A DNA stretch of 64,000 bases from DASUPK01 sp963843085. Lineage in GTDB: Bacteria > Actinomycetota > Thermoleophilia > Solirubrobacterales > 70-9. The position numbers and the translations under genes were made by a program. Position 1 is the stretch's first letter. Each line of letters starts with the position of its first letter. A model generated the notes under the pieces. The model had not been told where the DNA came from. It saw only the letters and a list, made by a program, of their open reading frames with translations, and ran no database searches. The stretch spans positions 248,001-312,000 of the forward strand of contig CAWJJG010000002.1 of the NCBI GenBank assembly GCA_963843085.1, written 5' to 3'. This document shows positions 63,208 through 64,000 of the stretch, in pieces.

Positions 63208-64000
63208 CTAGACGGTCTCCGTTTGGGTCTGGAGCGGGGGAGGGGCATCCGCGCGGACCGCGGGCTGCTCCCCCTTCTGCACCCGCCGGCGCACCTTGAC
63301 GTGCTCGGCGAGGACATAGGAACCGACCACGAGGATCCCGGCGAGCAGCTGAGCGCCGATCGTCTCCCAGTAGGAATAGATCTCGAACCAGGAGCCCATC
63401 CAGGCCGGGACGGCGAACGGAGTGGGGTGACTCGGGATCCAGCCCAGGTCCATGAAGGAGAGGGCGGTCCCGCCGATCATCACCATCAGGACGATGGCGA
63501 CGAGAGCGCCGGTCATGATCAGCATGCGGCGGTAGGGAAGCCGCTGGTGCAGCCAGAAGGTGAGGACGCCGACCACCGCGGTGCAGGCCAGCCCGATCGC
63601 CACCCCCTCGAGCACCGTGGAGCTCCCGTTCTGAAGCTCCAGGTTCTGGAGGAAGAGAACCACCTCGAATCCCTCGCGGTAGACGGTGGTGAAGCCGAGG
63701 GCGACGAGCCCGATCACGACCCAGGGGCCGGTCTGGGTGAGCAGCTTCTGGCGCCGCTTGTGATGCCGGCCGATCCAATCGGACCAGTAGACCTTGTGTA
63801 CGAACCAGTTGAGCACGACGAGCAGGACGACGATTGCCAGGAAGCCGGTGATCGCCTCGAGCTTGGGCCCGAGGGGGGAGGCGACGTCGAGGAGCGCCTG
63901 CGCGATGAACCAGGTGACGATGGCGGCTCCGAAGGCCAGGATGGCGCCCGCGACGACCGGCCGGCGCTTCGACTTGTTGGCGCCGAGGAAGCTGGCCGTG
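63208..64000 (-). CDS. FTR1-family high-affinity iron permease (5' part outside window)
   Basis: The frame is open to the window edge; a GTG at 63816 is not the real start because coding continues upstream with membrane segments (GAILAFGAAIVTWFIAQALL, GFLAIVVLLVVLNWFVHKVY). VYREGFEVVLFLQ is the REGLE-type iron-binding motif in a membrane helix. Several further helices and a Pro-rich cytoplasmic C-terminus follow. Imports Fe3+ with a periplasmic or oxidase partner in known systems. The other REGLE motif must lie outside the window. Confidence 0.88.
   Translation of the reverse strand, partial: TASFLGANKSKRRPVVAGAILAFGAAIVTWFIAQALLDVASPLGPKLEAITGFLAIVVLLVVLNWFVHKVYWSDWIGRHHKRRQKLLTQTGPWVVIGLVALGFTTVYREGFEVVLFLQNLELQNGSSTVLEGVAIGLACTAVVGVLTFWLHQRLPYRRMLIMTGALVAIVLMVMIGGTALSFMDLGWIPSHPTPFAVPAWMGSWFEIYSYWETIGAQLLAGILVVGSYVLAEHVKVRRRVQKGEQPAVRADAPPPLQTQTETV

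Overview
High-GC chromosome segment (strong G/C third-position bias, frequent GTG/TTG starts, ATGA and GTGA stop-start overlaps) whose gene content points to a high-GC Actinobacteriota lineage, most likely Thermoleophilia/Solirubrobacterales. This is inferred from gene content and style; there is no rRNA gene in the window to confirm it. No phage, transposon, CRISPR array or plasmid function was seen. One tRNA gene (Leu, UAA) is present.

Layout. 1-10271: a housekeeping block on the + strand (L25 tail, pth, enoyl-CoA hydratase, MFS exporter, mfd, parvulin-like foldase, mazG, eno, FtsB/DivIC-like protein). 10390-19341: four head-to-tail paralogues of a roughly 745-residue polytopic membrane protein with GT-C glycosyltransferase character. 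19345-20615: two small unknowns and csrA. 20627-23456 (-): a TetR regulator coupled to an alpha/beta hydrolase-glycosyltransferase fusion broken by two single-base shifts. 23627-26618 (-): small membrane protein, nuclease lipoprotein, archaeal-type FBP aldolase, nitronate monooxygenase. 26675-32476 (+): GCS2 ligase, HxlR regulator, zinc-ribbon pseudo-rhomboid, methyltransferase, acetyltransferase, dienelactone hydrolase, R2-like di-metal protein. 32466-36355: ECF sigma factor fused to a zinc finger and Ala/Gly tail, then a divergent MFS/MarR pair around a perfect palindrome. 36393-39208: tRNA-Leu, thiamine-binding protein, NAD(P)-binding protein, HAMP-cyclase.

39205-42824 (-): a tightly coupled five-gene operon with two proteins carrying SipW/TasA-type N-termini, a third secreted protein, a SipW-like signal peptidase and a beta-sandwich protein ending in RTX repeats. 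It looks like a self-contained extracellular fibre or matrix system and is my best candidate for a little-described system here. 43161-49908 (+): unknowns, a TPP enzyme, a DEAD-box helicase with an N-terminal frameshift, and a processive family 2 glycosyltransferase. 49924-53060 (-): RecQ and small unknowns. 53172-56398: aldo/keto reductase, a membrane protein flanked by short direct repeats and gene relics (TetR tail, nitrilase tail), DUF2294-like protein, cold-shock protein with a clear terminator. 56560-58909: divergent cyclopropane synthase and acyl desaturase, both acting on membrane lipid acyl chains. 58964-64000: amino-acid-type ABC binding lipoprotein, GT32-like transferase, EamA transporter, conserved secreted protein, and a truncated FTR1 iron permease at the window edge.

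Three of the broken reading frames differ from an intact protein by one extra base each. That could be real decay or consensus sequence error, and reads would decide.
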